Assembly (NCBI GenBank): GCA_944323625.1
Contig: CALUTD010000001.1
Span: forward strand, 203,996-267,995
Direction: 5' to 3'
DNA length: 64,000 bases
DNA from: Candidatus Gastranaerophilales bacterium
GTDB lineage: Bacteria; Cyanobacteriota; Vampirovibrionia; Gastranaerophilales; Gastranaerophilaceae
The notes under the pieces are model-generated. The model did no database searches and had not been told where the DNA came from. It worked only from the letters and a program-made list of their open reading frames with translations. The first letter of the stretch is position 1; each line of letters begins with the position of its first letter. This document shows positions 7,814 to 16,248 of this stretch, one piece after another. The position numbers and the translations under genes are program-made.

Positions 7814-8407
7814 ATGGAAAATAAGATTATTATAGGTTTATTATCAATTTTAATAATATTGAGTTCTTTCTCTATATTTTTGAATAACAAAAATATAAAA
7901 TCAAATAACAGATTAATAACAATTTCCAATAATAACTATGAAAATAGCATAAATATAGAAGAAAAGTTTTTTGAAAAATATACAGAATTACTAACAAACA
8001 ACTTTCAAAATGAATTAAAACAGTATTTTGAAAAAGATAATTCAATACAACATCCAATTAACAAAAAAGAAATATCCTGTCTAAAAAATGCCTATTCAAC
8101 AAATGATATGACAAATTGTGTAATTACTGCAAATGAAGAGTGGGAAAAAGAACTCAATAAATATTTAAAACTTCTTGAAAAAGATATGCCGGCTAATGAA
8201 TATAAATTAATCACCGAATCTCAAAATGCCTGGAAAATATCGGCAGATAAAGATAGGAAATTAATAGATAAATATGTTACGGAAAAAGACGGTACAATGT
8301 ATATACCGCTATCTGCAGATTATCATAAAATAATTACTATGAATCGTGCCAAATTTCTTACAGATATTTATTATGAATATATTGATTTAGCTAAATACAA
8401 TAATTAA
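7814..8407 (+). CDS. Membrane-anchored LprI-like protein 3
   Basis: 197 residues with the same plan as its two upstream paralogues and the clearest match to the family: SCLKNAYSTNDMTNC, then ANEEWEKELNKYLKLL, then SQNAWKISADKDRK. In LprI-type proteins these cysteines and the WE.ELN segment are typical. The gene is convergent with the phage lysozyme gene that ends 18 bases away. A lysogen expressing these proteins could protect its wall from phage muramidases; this is inference. Confidence 0.75.
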   Translation: MENKIIIGLLSILIILSSFSIFLNNKNIKSNNRLITISNNNYENSINIEEKFFEKYTELLTNNFQNELKQYFEKDNSIQHPINKKEISCLKNAYSTNDMTNCVITANEEWEKELNKYLKLLEKDMPANEYKLITESQNAWKISADKDRKLIDKYVTEKDGTMYIPLSADYHKIITMNRAKFLTDIYYEYIDLAKYNN

Positions 8408-8424
8408 TATATCATTCCAAAAGG

Positions 8425-9669
8425 TTATTTATTTGGATTATCTTCCTTCATAATCAAATTTTTAATTCTTTCAGAATCTTCCTGTTTATCTATTAATCCT
8501 ATACTTTCCGCCCTAATTAATAAATTACAAAGTTTTTTAAGTCTATTTATCCATCCACGATAAAAAATATTTTGAGATTTGTTCTTATTCTCTATTATTT
8601 TATTAAAAAGTTCATATCTATTTTCTAAAACTTTCCAAAGATTACCATTTGATTTTTTATATATATTTTTTGCTCCATAAACACCATGATGAACAGATGT
8701 ATCAAATAATATAAATGCATCAATAATATTATTTAATTTATTTGCACTAGATTTTATCCAATATTCTTTATAATAAAATTTATAAGTTTCAAATTGAGAT
8801 AAAAATTTTACATCTTTAATTGGCAAATTGTTTTCTTTGCAATAAGCAGTATATGCTTTTTGAGATACTCCCATATTCGTTTTCCCGCCATGGTCTTGTT
8901 TAATATTATTATAACCACCTTCGATAGAATATAATATTTCCAATGCATCAAAGAAGTTTCTGTCGCTTTGTGTTTGAGCCATATTTCTTAACTCATCAAA
9001 TGTATAATTTGAAACATCAGTATTTTGTTTAAGTTCTTTATCCTCCAAAAATGAAAACAAATCTAGTACTTCTTCTTTTTGTTCCTGTTGAGGCTCAAAA
9101 TTTATAGGGAATTTTGATAACCAGCTTGTATCAGCAGCACCGCCGGTTAAATATTCCTCTTTACTGTTATCTCCTATCATCTTTTCATAGAATGTCGGCT
9201 GTTTTATATTTTTTATCTGAGATTGTTCACTAAATGAATTTTGAGTTTTCATTGTAGGATAAAATAAATCTGCAATTTCTTGAGCGGATGATTTAACACG
9301 TTTTTTGCCAAACCCTTCTCCCATTACAATATCTTGTTGATTACTAATAGGCTGTAATCCTAAAACAGAAGCATTTGTATTATTATTTATATAATCTATT
9401 CTTTCTTGATTCCTTACAGGTATTTGAGGTATTATTTGCGGATTTATATATTTAGGTTGTGGTACTGAATTATTCGCCGGAATATCACTAATGGCTTGTA
9501 AACCTATAAAAGGAGTCGACATATCATTGTTATACAAATATACATTTTTTAAATCTATATTTTCTAAAACTGCCTTTGCTAATTCAATACTATTTGATAA
9601 AATATCTAACCCCTTATGTTTTGATACTTTACCTTTTAGAATCACATTATTGTTAAATTCGTTAGTCAT
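8425..9669 (-). CDS. Prophage GH108-like muramidase with a long N-terminal arm (virion lysozyme?)
   Basis: 414 residues. Residues about 240-390 match the GH108 N-acetylmuramidase fold: SIEGGYNN (catalytic Glu in EGGY), DHGGKTNMGVS, YYKEYW and a HHGVYGAKN segment near the peptidoglycan-binding part. Residues 1-230 are not enzyme: they carry two TPFIGLQAIS / SVLGLQPIS repeats and a DLFYPTMK motif also present in the 614-residue protein. This layout, next to a short free endolysin with the same domain, suggests a virion-attached copy. Its start overlaps the end of the upstream endolysin gene by 8 bases. Confidence 0.8.
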   Translation of the reverse strand: MTNEFNNNVILKGKVSKHKGLDILSNSIELAKAVLENIDLKNVYLYNNDMSTPFIGLQAISDIPANNSVPQPKYINPQIIPQIPVRNQERIDYINNNTNASVLGLQPISNQQDIVMGEGFGKKRVKSSAQEIADLFYPTMKTQNSFSEQSQIKNIKQPTFYEKMIGDNSKEEYLTGGAADTSWLSKFPINFEPQQEQKEEVLDLFSFLEDKELKQNTDVSNYTFDELRNMAQTQSDRNFFDALEILYSIEGGYNNIKQDHGGKTNMGVSQKAYTAYCKENNLPIKDVKFLSQFETYKFYYKEYWIKSSANKLNNIIDAFILFDTSVHHGVYGAKNIYKKSNGNLWKVLENRYELFNKIIENKNKSQNIFYRGWINRLKKLCNLLIRAESIGLIDKQEDSERIKNLIMKEDNPNK

Positions 9670-10138
9670 TTTTTTGCCTTTCGTTAATAAACTTTTCTAA
9701 GTTATTTATTCTATTCAACCATCCTTTTAGAAAAACCTTTTGAGAAGGGTTATTTTGGACAATAGCCTTATATTTTGTACGTCTAAGTTCAAGAAACTTA
9801 TTAACATCGCCATTTGATTGTTTGTACAATTTCTTTCCTATTGAAAGCCCGTGATTAACACAAGAGTCAAACAATACAAGAGCCATTGCAAAATCATTTT
9901 CTTTATTTGCGCCGGAAAGAAGCCAAAAATCTTCATAATAAATATTTTCGGCCTCTTGTTTTGTTATGTTAATAACCGGCTGCAGACAAAGCTCTTTCTT
10001 CTTTCTGTAATAATCATAAGTTTTTTGGGTTATACCATAATTAGTAGCACCGCCTTTATCGCATTTATGATTACTATAGGCGCCCTCGGCTTTAAATAAA
10101 TATTGCATTGCTAATTTAAATCTTTCTTTATCGTTCAT
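9662..10138 (-). CDS. Phage endolysin, GH108-type N-acetylmuramidase
   Basis: 158 residues, the usual length for a single-domain GH108 endolysin. The active-site region is KAEGAYSNHKCDKGGATNYGIT, with Glu in the EGAY motif. YYEDFWLLSGAN and CVNHG segments follow, and a C-terminal GWLNR motif ends the fold. It cleaves the glycan backbone of peptidoglycan. No signal peptide is seen, so release would need a holin; none is recognisable in the window. It lies 14 bases downstream of the large terminase gene, and the following gene is a paralogue with an added N-terminal arm. Confidence 0.88.
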   Translation of the reverse strand: MNDKERFKLAMQYLFKAEGAYSNHKCDKGGATNYGITQKTYDYYRKKKELCLQPVINITKQEAENIYYEDFWLLSGANKENDFAMALVLFDSCVNHGLSIGKKLYKQSNGDVNKFLELRRTKYKAIVQNNPSQKVFLKGWLNRINNLEKFINERQKND

Positions 10139-10152
10139 TTTTCTATTCCTTT

Positions 10153-11463
10153 TTAGTCATACGGGTCAAAGTTTGAGTCAAGAATAACAGCTTCATCTCT
10201 CTCATCAATCAAATAAGAATAGTAATTAATTGCATAAATTCCCATCATCAAACTATCTGCAAAATCAGGACTTTCACCTTGCTCTGATTTCATATCTTTC
10301 TTTGATTGAATAAATATTTGACCGTTAGGCTTATATGATTTTTTTATATATTCAAGCTGCGAAATTGTAAAATCGGATGATATTTTAAGCCATTCATTGT
10401 CGATATAATCTTTCAATGTCAAATAACCGTCTGCCCGCCTGTTTAAAGCATTAGGACGGTTACTTGACCCGGCGCCGTTAAATTTAATAGTATTTAATAT
10501 CACATTTTTTATACTCACATAAATCGAATACCCCAAGCCGTCCGCATCTAGAATTAAAAGTTCAGGCCGCCATGTTGAATACAAATTAATTATTCGTCCT
10601 TTTGTTATATCAGTATCAGGCTCCGACCAGTATTCCTGTTTTTCCAGTGCCCATTGTGAAGTGCTTTTTGACTCAATTAAACTTGCAACACAAAGGTCAC
10701 CGCCATTTCCCGCCAAATCTACAGACATACATCTTATTCTTCTGTAATTTTCTTCTTTAAATATAATATTTTTAGCTTTATCTAACTTTATAACGGAGAA
10801 AAGAAAATCATTTGTTTTATCTAAAGGATTACCCTCCCAAATATATTCATAGTCAAGGATATTGCGTTGTTTACATCTTTTAGCCTCATCTATAAGTTTT
10901 TTGGGACAATGTTTATTATCATAATAGTTAATTTTTATATGAAGACAATCATCACGAGAAACAAATTCAGAATATACAGGGTCTTTTCTAACCAATCTGT
11001 TCATTGTGAAAATAACTATCGAGTTTTTCTTTCTGATAGTCGGAATAATCACATCAAGGGTAGATTTTGTAATAGCCTGCGCTTCATCAATCCACAGAAT
11101 ATCAACCCCTTCTAACCCTTTGATGTTGACTCTTCCCTGCTCTCTGAACCCTTTAAATATAATGCTCGAACCTGTGCTATTGTGGATTATCTTATTTGAT
11201 TTAATTGTAAAATTTAAATTGTTATCTTTTATTAAGTCGTTAAATATTTTATACACACTGTCCGAAATTGTTGATTGAGTTTCTCTTCCGCAGCAGACTC
11301 TAACTCTTCTTTTTTCAGCTAACCATAAAATTATTCTTGCAACACTCTGTGATTTGCCACCACCCCTTCCTCCTTCTATCAGAAAATAATTATAATCATT
11401 TATTTGTGTAATAACAGGTATTAATTTATTTGGGATATCTAAAATTTCAGGTAATTCAATCAT
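10153..11463 (-). CDS. terL: Phage terminase large subunit
   Basis: 436 residues. The ATPase part has Walker A GGRGGGKS at residues 31-38 and Walker B ILWIDEAQ at about 122-129, followed by a coupling FTMNR segment. The nuclease half begins VDLAGNGGD and contains LILDADGLG and a late DFADSLMMG motif, which supply the acidic metal ligands. The protein packages phage DNA into the procapsid. Length and motif order fit the PBSX/Terminase_3-type family. Its start overlaps the stop of the upstream small-subunit candidate by 8 bases. Confidence 0.93.
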   Translation of the reverse strand: MIELPEILDIPNKLIPVITQINDYNYFLIEGGRGGGKSQSVARIILWLAEKRRVRVCCGRETQSTISDSVYKIFNDLIKDNNLNFTIKSNKIIHNSTGSSIIFKGFREQGRVNIKGLEGVDILWIDEAQAITKSTLDVIIPTIRKKNSIVIFTMNRLVRKDPVYSEFVSRDDCLHIKINYYDNKHCPKKLIDEAKRCKQRNILDYEYIWEGNPLDKTNDFLFSVIKLDKAKNIIFKEENYRRIRCMSVDLAGNGGDLCVASLIESKSTSQWALEKQEYWSEPDTDITKGRIINLYSTWRPELLILDADGLGYSIYVSIKNVILNTIKFNGAGSSNRPNALNRRADGYLTLKDYIDNEWLKISSDFTISQLEYIKKSYKPNGQIFIQSKKDMKSEQGESPDFADSLMMGIYAINYYSYLIDERDEAVILDSNFDPYD

Positions 11464-11746
11464 CTTTATGTTCCGTATTTATATCTTCACCAACATTAAT
11501 TTTTAATTCTTTGCCGTCTATTTTGACGCTGCCCATTAGGTTTACAGTGCCGGAGGATATCTCTTTATCAGAATATAATCCGCAAAGTTTTCCTTTAAGC
11601 TCCTCTGCTTTAAGAAAAACTGAAATATCAGGAACTATTTCATCATCTTTTCCTTTTTTATTCAATGCCATTTTTTGTACGGCTTCTAAATTTTCAAATG
11701 AATCATTTTTTGAATATTTAACAGTTTCTTTTTTCTTTTTTGGCAT
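11456..11746 (-). CDS. Probable phage terminase small subunit
   Basis: 96 residues. The middle segment KAEELKGKLCGLYSDK resembles the C-terminal helix of small terminase subunits (A.ELKGK..GLY), and the gene directly precedes and overlaps the large subunit. The N-terminus is very basic (MPKKKKE). It is shorter than most small terminases and lacks an obvious helix-turn-helix, so a short DNA-recognition form or another packaging accessory is possible. Confidence 0.6.
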   Translation of the reverse strand: MPKKKKETVKYSKNDSFENLEAVQKMALNKKGKDDEIVPDISVFLKAEELKGKLCGLYSDKEISSGTVNLMGSVKIDGKELKINVGEDINTEHKDD

Positions 11747-11810
11747 AATAATTTCCCTTTTTATTTTTGTAAGATAGAAAACTCTCGTTTAAAATTTAAT
11801 TGCAAAAAAA

Positions 11811-11834
11811 TTTGCGGAGTATATACTCCGCAAA
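11811..11834 (-). terminator. Perfect palindromic terminator
   Basis: A 24-base perfect palindrome (arms TTTGCGGAGTAT / ATACTCCGCAAA) is followed on the minus strand by seven T. It lies between the zinc-ribbon gene and the terminase genes, so the two are probably separate transcripts or are coupled by antitermination. Confidence 0.8.
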
Positions 11835-11857
11835 AATGAATAGCAATGTACAGGAGG

Positions 11858-12226
11858 TTATTTGTTTACAACCTTTATAAGTTTAGAGTTTCCGTTAAAA
11901 TCGACGGCATATTGAGCAATAGTTCCGTCTTTTCTTTGGATATTTTTTCCCCAAATAAAACCGGCGCGGCTTTTTGTGCCATATTTTATTTTGACATCCC
12001 GCCATTCGCCGGCTTCGACCTCTTGAATAAACTTTGCAGTTTTCTTTCTTTTGGGTCTAAACGTTTCATATTCTTTGGTCAATATATTAAACTGAACCAA
12101 AACAGCACTAAGCGCCCCGCAAACAGGGCATACCAAAACTTCCAGTTTCCTGTCACGATATTTAAAATCAGGCGACAGAAATACTGTTTTTAGAGGCGCA
12201 TGGTAGCCTCCGCAACAATAAATCAT
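11858..12226 (-). CDS. Prophage zinc-ribbon protein
   Basis: 122 residues. It begins MIYCCGGYHAPLK and has a CPVCGA knuckle at about residue 33, so two Cys pairs could bind one zinc. A basic patch follows (FRPKRKKTAKF). GGGAGAGG nine bases upstream supports the start. It is the rightmost prophage gene and leads the minus-strand operon, with a terminator after it. Function is unknown; small zinc ribbons near terminase genes can be DNA-binding or regulatory. Confidence 0.6.
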   Translation of the reverse strand: MIYCCGGYHAPLKTVFLSPDFKYRDRKLEVLVCPVCGALSAVLVQFNILTKEYETFRPKRKKTAKFIQEVEAGEWRDVKIKYGTKSRAGFIWGKNIQRKDGTIAQYAVDFNGNSKLIKVVNK

Positions 12227-12639
12227 TTACACAAACCTCTCCCTAGAATTTAACGAATCCAGTCACCTTTTCGGTTTAAATGTACGCGGCAAACTAAACA
12301 CTGTAAGTACTATCGTACTCATTAGTGTACGTATTACCACATCCCTCGGCTAAACAACCTACTCAAGTCTTAATTCAAATCGTACTTTCATAATACCATA
12401 TGTCATACAACTCTGAAATACTTTAAGGATGTTATTTTAACAAAACTTTACAAATTTGACAAAAAACTTGAATTTTTATCCCGGTTGATACATGTACACA
12501 AAGCGTTTTGCGGAATCAGTATTACAAATAATTTAAGTTTATCCGGAACTATCTAGCACTATACCGGAAATTGCAAAATTCAGGATATCTCAAAACAAAC
12601 TCCACTTGCTATTTATTTTATATGAGTTATCATAAAAGA
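12227..12639. other. Right edge of the prophage, no gene
   Basis: About 410 bases without a convincing gene. It contains CGTAC and GTACG arms around 12314-12332 and the word CCGGTTGATACAT at about 12482, also present inside the prophage near 2208. It should hold the promoter of the zinc-ribbon gene and the prophage boundary. With no integrase and no left end in the window, an attachment site cannot be named. Confidence 0.4.
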
Positions 12640-13386
12640 ATGAAAAATGAAAAAGTCAGATTAAATAAATATATAGCCTCAACAGGGTTTTGCTCCCGAA
12701 GAAAGGCCGACGAGTATATAGAGACAGGCAAAGTGACCGTAAACGGTAAAATTGTAACAGAGCTGGGATGTTTAATTAATACAAAAGATAATGTTATGAT
12801 TAATAATCAACCGATAAAACCTGCAGCTCTTACATATATAAGATACTATAAACCGGCCGGATATATAACAACAATGGACGATGAAAAAGGCAGAAAAACC
12901 ATTTATGATATTCTTCCCGAAGAGGTTCATAACTTAAAACCCGTAGGACGACTGGATAAAGATTCAACCGGGCTTTTGATTCTTACAAACGACGGAGATT
13001 TTATTAATAATTTTGCACATCCTTCTATAAAAGTACCAAAAGTATACAGAGTATGTGCTGAAGGTAAAATGAATCTTAATGATCTTGTATTGATGGAAAA
13101 AGGTATAGAAATTGAAAAAGGGCAAATAGCATACGCAATTGCAAGAATTGTTGAATATGAAGGTAAAAATACAGTACTTGAAATGGTGCTTTATCAAGGT
13201 TTAAACAGACAAATCAGGAAAATGCTCGATTCTTTGGGGCACAGTGTAATATCATTAAAAAGATTAAGTATGGGGCCTGTTGACCTTTTAGGATTAAAAA
13301 AAGGCCAGTTTAAATATATTAAACCAAAACAAGTTGCACAGATAAAAAATTATCTAAAAAAATTAAATAAAGAAGAAAAAATGTAA
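12640..13386 (+). CDS. RsuA/RluB-family rRNA pseudouridine synthase
   Basis: 248 residues from MKNEKVRLNK; ATGs at 12622 and 12571 are alternatives but have no better ribosome site. An S4 RNA-binding domain comes first (RLNKYIASTGFCSRRKADEYI, VNG). The catalytic domain follows with YYKPAGYI and GRLDKDSTGLLILTNDGD, where the Asp in GRLD is the nucleophile, then a QGLNRQIRKM motif. It modifies uridine in 23S or 16S rRNA. RluB-type is more likely because of the GRLDKDSTGLL form. It is followed by panD after 44 bases. Confidence 0.88.
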   Translation: MKNEKVRLNKYIASTGFCSRRKADEYIETGKVTVNGKIVTELGCLINTKDNVMINNQPIKPAALTYIRYYKPAGYITTMDDEKGRKTIYDILPEEVHNLKPVGRLDKDSTGLLILTNDGDFINNFAHPSIKVPKVYRVCAEGKMNLNDLVLMEKGIEIEKGQIAYAIARIVEYEGKNTVLEMVLYQGLNRQIRKMLDSLGHSVISLKRLSMGPVDLLGLKKGQFKYIKPKQVAQIKNYLKKLNKEEKM

Positions 13387-13430
13387 TCAATAATTTTGTT
13401 TCTGCTAAAATATAAACAAAGGAAAAAATT

Positions 13431-13778
13431 ATGTTACTGGAATTTTTATACGCCAAAATACACAGAGCAACAGTAACCGACGCAAATTTAAATTATGTCG
13501 GCTCTATTACCATAGACCAAAATATATTAGATAAAGCTAATATGTCAGAAGGACAAAAGGTTGATATATTAAATATTAACAACGGTGAAAGATTTCAAAC
13601 TTATATTATCGCCGGACAAAGAGGCAAAAAAGATTTTTGCTTAAACGGAGCGGCTGCTAGAAAAGCCCAAGTAGGCGATAAGATTATCATTTGTGCTTAT
13701 GCTCAAATGACACCTGAAGAAGCTAAAAACTTTAAACCTTCAATTGTCCAAATTGATGAAAATAATAATATTTGTTAG
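13431..13778 (+). CDS. panD: Aspartate 1-decarboxylase proenzyme
   Basis: 115 residues, normal family length. Gly24-Ser25 in YVGSITID is the self-cleavage site that generates the pyruvoyl cofactor. A catalytic Lys near the N-terminus ([11 protein letters not shown]), ISGER-like NNGERF, and [12 protein letters not shown] complete the family pattern. It makes beta-alanine from aspartate for pantothenate and CoA. AAAGGA nine bases upstream supports the start. No other pan genes are adjacent. Confidence 0.96.
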   Translation: MLLEFLYAKIHRATVTDANLNYVGSITIDQNILDKANMSEGQKVDILNINNGERFQTYIIAGQRGKKDFCLNGAAARKAQVGDKIIICAYAQMTPEEAKNFKPSIVQIDENNNIC

Positions 13779-13811
13779 ACTTTTATACAATTTAATTTTT
13801 TAAAAAATCTA

Positions 13812-13988
13812 CTATTTAATTTTAGGTTCTACTTTCTTTTTACTTTTTGTTATTATAAGTTTTTCATTTTCAATAGTATATTTAATCATATTAATTTCCG
13901 GATTAACATCCAAAAGTTCAAGTATCACAGAATTTATTGTTAATGCCCAGCCATTTCCGTTTCTTATTAATTTTCTGTCATAGCTCAT
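13812..13988 (-). CDS. AbrB/MazE-like small DNA-binding protein
   Basis: 58 residues from MSYDRKLIRNGNGWALTIN; AAGGTGA six bases upstream sets this start, and the longer reading frame has none. The N-terminal half fits a swapped-hairpin AbrB fold (R.GNGWALTIN...LE.L...P), followed by a basic tail KSKKK. Such proteins are antitoxins or transcription regulators. No toxin gene adjoins it. Its ribosome site overlaps a perfect inverted repeat at 14000-14020 that also covers the -35 of the divergent pilin gene, so it may control itself and that gene. Confidence 0.65.
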   Translation of the reverse strand: MSYDRKLIRNGNGWALTINSVILELLDVNPEINMIKYTIENEKLIITKSKKKVEPKIK

Positions 13989-13999
13989 ATATTTCACCT

Positions 14000-14020
14000 T
14001 ATATTGTCCTTGACAATATA
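14000..14020. promoter_or_regulatory. Perfect inverted repeat, candidate operator
   Basis: TATATTGTC and GACAATATA flank a CTT centre: nine perfect pairs with a 3-base spacer. It overlaps the leader of the AbrB-like gene on one side and the TTGACA of the pilin promoter on the other, an arrangement typical of a shared operator in a divergent promoter region. Confidence 0.6.
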
Positions 14021-14038
14021 ATATTAAACGTGTATATT
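14010..14038 (+). promoter_or_regulatory. Promoter of the pilin gene
   Basis: TTGACA at 14010-14015, a 17-base spacer, and TATATT at 14033-14038. The predicted start at about 14045 leaves a leader of about 45 bases with a GGAG ribosome site before the ATG at 14091. Confidence 0.65.
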
Positions 14039-14090
14039 GTTTTATAATATTACATTGTAAGATTAAACGTAAAGTATACGGAGTAAAGAT

Positions 14091-14729
14091 ATGCAAAATA
14101 AAAATGGATTTACATTAGCAGAAGTACTTATTACTCTTGTTGTTATAGGGATTATTGCAGCAATAACAGTGCCTGTTGTAATGGCGAATCACAGGAAAAC
14201 AGAAACAGCGACAAGATTAAAAAAGTTCTACTCAAATTTTACAAATGCAATTAAACTTGCGGAAATTGAACAGGGTATACCGGCAGATGAGTGGGATCCA
14301 GGCAACGGTGAAGACGAATATTTTGGAATGATATTTAAACATTTAAATTATTTTGAATGGGATAATAATCAAGGCAGAATAATATTTGCAGACGGTACAA
14401 AACTTGACTATAATTGTGGTCCTATATTTTGCTTATATTTTGATGTGAACGGGGATAAAGGCCCCAATGAAATGGGCAGGGATATATTTGCTTTCGAATT
14501 ATATAATGGATTTAACGGTGGGGCAGGAAATGCAGCACCTTTAGAAAAGGATATTGTTTTTACGCCGGAGTATCCTCAAGTTTGTAGAACTTCAAATGAA
14601 AAAATTGAATGTACAAGAGAACAAGTAAAACAGGAGTGTGCGGACGATAGTGATGGTCATTTTGCTTGCACATATTTAATTATGTATGACGGCTGGGAAA
14701 TAAAGGGGGATTATCCTCTGAAAATTTAA
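14091..14729 (+). CDS. Type IV pilin-like protein
   Basis: 212 residues. A short leader MQNKNG is followed by FTLAEVLITLVVIGIIAAI, the class III (prepilin) signal: cleavage after Gly, a Phe at +1 and Glu at +5, then a membrane helix that packs in the pilus. The globular part has several Cys and the motif DVNGDKGPNEMGRD, where the D-x-N-G part resembles a calcium-binding loop. The C-terminus is DGWEIKGDYPLKI. Three relatives lie elsewhere in the window (24820, 38528, 44316), all isolated from pilus assembly genes. Could be a minor pilin or pseudopilin; not assignable to a named one. Confidence 0.85.
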   Translation: MQNKNGFTLAEVLITLVVIGIIAAITVPVVMANHRKTETATRLKKFYSNFTNAIKLAEIEQGIPADEWDPGNGEDEYFGMIFKHLNYFEWDNNQGRIIFADGTKLDYNCGPIFCLYFDVNGDKGPNEMGRDIFAFELYNGFNGGAGNAAPLEKDIVFTPEYPQVCRTSNEKIECTREQVKQECADDSDGHFACTYLIMYDGWEIKGDYPLKI

Positions 14730-14785
14730 TATTGATAAGCAAGTTTTTTTATAATACGCTAATAACATATTGAAAGGGAACAAAT

Positions 14786-15883
14786 ATGTTGCGAGCAGGA
14801 ATTGTAGGACTTCCGAATGTAGGAAAATCAACCTTATTTAATGCATTAACTTCATCAAGAAATGCACAAAGCGAAAATTATCCGTTTTGTACTATAGAAC
14901 CTAATGTAGGAGTTGTGAGTGTACCTGATGAAAGACTTCAAGTATTAAAAAAACTTGTAAAGACCGATGTTGTTATCCCTACAGCTATTGAATTTGTGGA
15001 TATAGCCGGTTTAGTAAAGGGAGCAAGTAAAGGCGAAGGTTTGGGAAACCAGTTTTTACACAACATTAGAGAAGTAGATGCAATTATTCAGGTTGTAAGA
15101 TGTTTTGATGACGAAAATACAATACATGTATCGGGAAGAATTAATCCGATAGATGATATTGAAACAATAAATACAGAGCTTGCTCTTGCAGATATGGCAT
15201 CTGTTGAAAGAAGGCTGGAAAGGCTTGTAAAACAAGTTAAAAGCGGGGATAAACAAGCGATATTGGAACATAAAGTTCTTACAAAATTAAATGAACTACT
15301 TCAGGATGCAACATTTATAAATATAGAAGAGCATTTTGAAGATGAGGAACTCGATGTCGCAAAAAATTCACAGCTTATGTGTATAAAACCTATGATTTAT
15401 GCTGCTAATGTCAGTGAGTCAGATTTGGCGACAGGTAATGCATATGTAGATAAGGTAAAAGAATATGCCGCAAAACATGGGGCAGACGTTGTTATAATTT
15501 CTGCCAAAATAGAAGAAGAGCTTGTTGATTTATCTACAGAAGAAGCAAAAGATTTCTTAAATGATTTAGGGGTGGAAAATTCAGGTATAGAAAGAATGAT
15601 TCAATCTGTCTATAAACTTTTGGATTTAACAACATTTATAACTGCAGGTGAAAAAGAAGTACATGCCTGGACTGTAAAAAACGGCTCAAAAGCGCCAAAA
15701 GCTGCAGGTGTAATTCATACTGATTTTGAAAAAGGATTTATTCGCGCCGAAGTAACAGGCTATAATGATTTTGTTGAAGCGGGTTCTTATGCGGCTGCTC
15801 GAGATAGAGGTCTTACAAGGCTTGAAGGAAAAGAATACGTAATTCAAGATGGTGATATAGTTCATTTCAGATTTAATGTTTAA
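14786..15883 (+). CDS. ychF: Redox-responsive ATPase/GTPase YchF
   Basis: 365 residues, the family length. G1 motif GLPNVGKS at residues 8-15, FVDIAGLVKGASKGEGLGNQFL for G3, and a TGS-like C-terminal domain (KAPKAAGVIHTDFEKGFIRAEV). YchF is a ribosome-associated Obg-like protein that prefers ATP and is linked to stress responses. AAAGGGA six bases before the ATG. It has its own space between the pilin gene and a repeat cluster. Confidence 0.96.
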   Translation: MLRAGIVGLPNVGKSTLFNALTSSRNAQSENYPFCTIEPNVGVVSVPDERLQVLKKLVKTDVVIPTAIEFVDIAGLVKGASKGEGLGNQFLHNIREVDAIIQVVRCFDDENTIHVSGRINPIDDIETINTELALADMASVERRLERLVKQVKSGDKQAILEHKVLTKLNELLQDATFINIEEHFEDEELDVAKNSQLMCIKPMIYAANVSESDLATGNAYVDKVKEYAAKHGADVVIISAKIEEELVDLSTEEAKDFLNDLGVENSGIERMIQSVYKLLDLTTFITAGEKEVHAWTVKNGSKAPKAAGVIHTDFEKGFIRAEVTGYNDFVEAGSYAAARDRGLTRLEGKEYVIQDGDIVHFRFNV

Positions 15884-16248
15884 ATTATACTAATATATAG
15901 AATGTATATGTTCTGTAATTCAGCAACAAAAAATATTTTCACTAAGTTCATTAAAAAAACTAAAATTTGACAGCCTATATTTCTCCCGCAGTGGCGGGGT
16001 CCTAACTAGATTAACTTATTTTCAACATTAGCCAACTTATTTTTAGCGCAGTGGCGGGGTCCTAACTAGATTAACTTATTTTCAACATTAGCCAACTTAT
16101 TTTTAGTGCTGCGGGGGCCTAACAGGTTTAACTTATTTTTGACATTAGTCAACTTGTTTTCAATGCAAAGCCGGCTTTTAATTTGCTTTATGAAGTTTTA
16201 ATCTTTATCGTTTAAGTAGTTAATTTCAGATTCTTTCCAATAGATTAC
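15884..16248. repeat. Intergenic tandem repeat with a 60-base period
   Basis: From 15988 a 60-base unit (beginning GCAGTGGCGGGGTCCTAACT) occurs twice without a difference (15988 and 16048) and a third time in degenerate form from about 16108. Each unit starts with a CCCGC-AGTG-GCGGG-type hairpin and then an AT-rich arm ending AACTTATTTTT. A related copy sits at about 38046-38110. It lies between the converging ychF and purA genes and has no coding potential. Confidence 0.75.

Noticed and set aside
2208..12494. CCGGTTGATACAT words at about 2208 and 12482 as prophage attachment sites
   Set aside because: Only 13 bases, both at or inside the phage region, one within a spacer; no integrase or tRNA target supports an att pair.
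13812..13988. Complete toxin-antitoxin module
   Set aside because: Only an AbrB/MazE-like gene is present; neither neighbour resembles a toxin.
15988..16170. CRISPR-like array
   Set aside because: The 60-base units are contiguous with no unique spacers and there are no cas genes nearby.
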